Below, piece after piece: positions 25,895-26,213 of a DNA stretch of 26,213 nt (position 1 is its first letter; every line of letters begins with the position of its first letter). The notes under the pieces were generated by a model that saw only the letters and a list, made by a program, of their open reading frames with translations, was not told where the DNA came from and did no database searches. The position numbers and the translations under genes were made by a program. The DNA is from Alteromonadaceae bacterium UBA2620 (GTDB taxonomy: Bacteria > Pseudomonadota > Gammaproteobacteria > Enterobacterales > Alteromonadaceae): assembly GCA_002339125.1 (NCBI GenBank), contig DDJQ01000007.1, forward strand, positions 1 through 26,213, read 5' to 3'.

Positions 25895-25916
25895 CGCGCT
25901 CTGATTTAAGAGCGCG
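25895..25916 (-). terminator. Hairpin ending the dehydrogenase transcript
   Basis: CGCGCTCT (25895-25902) pairs perfectly with AGAGCGCG (25909-25916) around GATTTA. On the minus strand it lies 28 bases beyond the dehydrogenase stop codon and is followed by CAAGTTTCT, a modest T-rich tail. It overlaps the expected transcription start of the SRP RNA gene, so only read-through RNA would form the full hairpin. Confidence 0.6.
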
Positions 25917-25919
25917 GGG

Positions 25920-25948
25920 ATTATGACGATTTGTGCGGCAAAGTTCAA
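25920..25948 (-). promoter_or_regulatory. Probable sigma-70 promoter of the SRP RNA gene
   Basis: On the minus strand a TTGAAC -35 box (25948-25943) and a CATAAT -10 box (25925-25920) are separated by exactly 17 bases. A GC-rich stretch (CCCCGCGC) follows, as in stable-RNA promoters. The start would fall near 25913, giving a leader of about 30 bases that must be trimmed, similar in idea to the processed 4.5S precursor of E. coli. The -35 box overlaps the dehydrogenase stop codon. Confidence 0.6.
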
Positions 25949-26213
25949 CCCCGCTTTGCAAATCGTTCTTCAGCAATCCGGTTTGCCACCAGATTAGTGG
26001 CAGTATTTTCCTCTTCAGCGCGCTGATAGATTTCAATCAGAGTCGCGCCGATTCGAGAGATATGTTCACGCATGGCTTGGTCAGAGGAATCTGACAGTTT
26101 TTGATGATAAATATCGATAATACCACCAGCATTAATGACATAATCCGGCGCATAGCAAATGCCACGTTGGTATAACACTTTACCGAGATCGAGTATAAGA
26201 AATATTAACGCTA
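25945..26213 (-). CDS. Glu/Leu/Phe/Val-type amino acid dehydrogenase, C-terminal part
   Basis: This is the 3' end of a gene that runs off the window. YQRGICYAPDYVINAGGIID is the conserved C-terminal part of the NAD-binding domain of leucine/phenylalanine/valine dehydrogenases, and the helical tail ends in NLVANRIAEERFAKRG. These enzymes oxidatively deaminate branched-chain or aromatic amino acids to 2-oxo acids. The open frame continues upstream to the window edge through DLGKV. The expected ANNQL motif of the family reads ALIFL in the last few codons (26199-26211), an oddity to check in the full gene. The stop is TGA at 25945-25947. Confidence 0.8.
   Translation of the reverse strand, partial: ALIFLILDLGKVLYQRGICYAPDYVINAGGIIDIYHQKLSDSSDQAMREHISRIGATLIEIYQRAEEENTATNLVANRIAEERFAKRG

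Noticed and set aside
25740..25930. CRISPR or tRNA in the structured region near the window end
   Set aside because: The paired ends and the apex motif identify the region as SRP RNA; no repeats with spacers or tRNA cloverleaf are present.
1..26213. Prophage, CRISPR-Cas or known defence islands
   Set aside because: Apart from the parDE pair no phage, nuclease, methylase or repeat-array signal was seen.

Overview
The window looks like a chromosomal segment of a marine gammaproteobacterium, most likely of the Alteromonadales. This is inferred from an Oar-type TonB-dependent receptor, a DcaP-like porin, a SulP/NhaC neighbourhood, a 4.5S SRP RNA of gammaproteobacterial type and moderate base composition. 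No rRNA or tRNA gene was seen.

Layout. (1) 1-2966, plus strand: remains of an HME-RND heavy-metal efflux operon. It has the 3' part of a CzcC/TolC-type outer membrane gene with an apparent frame break near base 17, a complete His-rich CzcB-type adaptor, and a CzcA-type pump cut off after 429 residues. (2) 2963-3955, minus strand: the first 330 residues of an Oar-like TonB-dependent receptor. Its truncation point coincides with that of the pump, so 2963-2967 is a rearrangement (or assembly) junction. (3) 4552-4830: a small ComFB-type protein. It is followed by a ~298 bp MITE-like element (4926-5223) with ~25 bp terminal inverted repeats and three further interleaved inverted repeats. (4) 5226-8410, minus strand: an operon nhaC-type antiporter / class IV aminotransferase / GntR(FCD) regulator. 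Palindromes lie in the divergent promoter region shared with a SulP transporter (8559-10286). (5) 10057-11323: the 3' end of sulP is present twice, and a parDE toxin-antitoxin module lies between the copies. (6) 11333-19956: benzoate catabolism. It holds an XylS/BenR-like AraC regulator, a DcaP-like porin, benABCD, the benzoate symporter benE, and a convergent BenM/CatM-like LysR regulator. A perfect ATAC-N7-GTAT dyad, the CatM/BenM site pattern, lies between the porin and benA. (7) 20242-25707: a LivJHMGF-type ABC importer, whose binding protein resembles those for aromatic acids, followed by an IclR regulator. (8) 25772-26213, minus strand: the SRP RNA gene and the 3' end of a Leu/Phe/Val-type amino acid dehydrogenase.

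How it works together. The porin would admit small carboxylates across the outer membrane. BenE, and probably the ABC importer, would carry aromatic acids across the inner membrane. BenABC dihydroxylates benzoate and BenD rearomatises the diol to catechol. Catechol ring cleavage is not encoded here and must be elsewhere. Three regulators from three families (AraC, LysR, IclR) sit around this block, an unusually dense regulatory arrangement. The best candidates for unusual biology are the gene-end duplication around parDE, the double-truncation junction at 2963, the MITE, and the dyad that could act both as a stem-loop and as a LysR operator.
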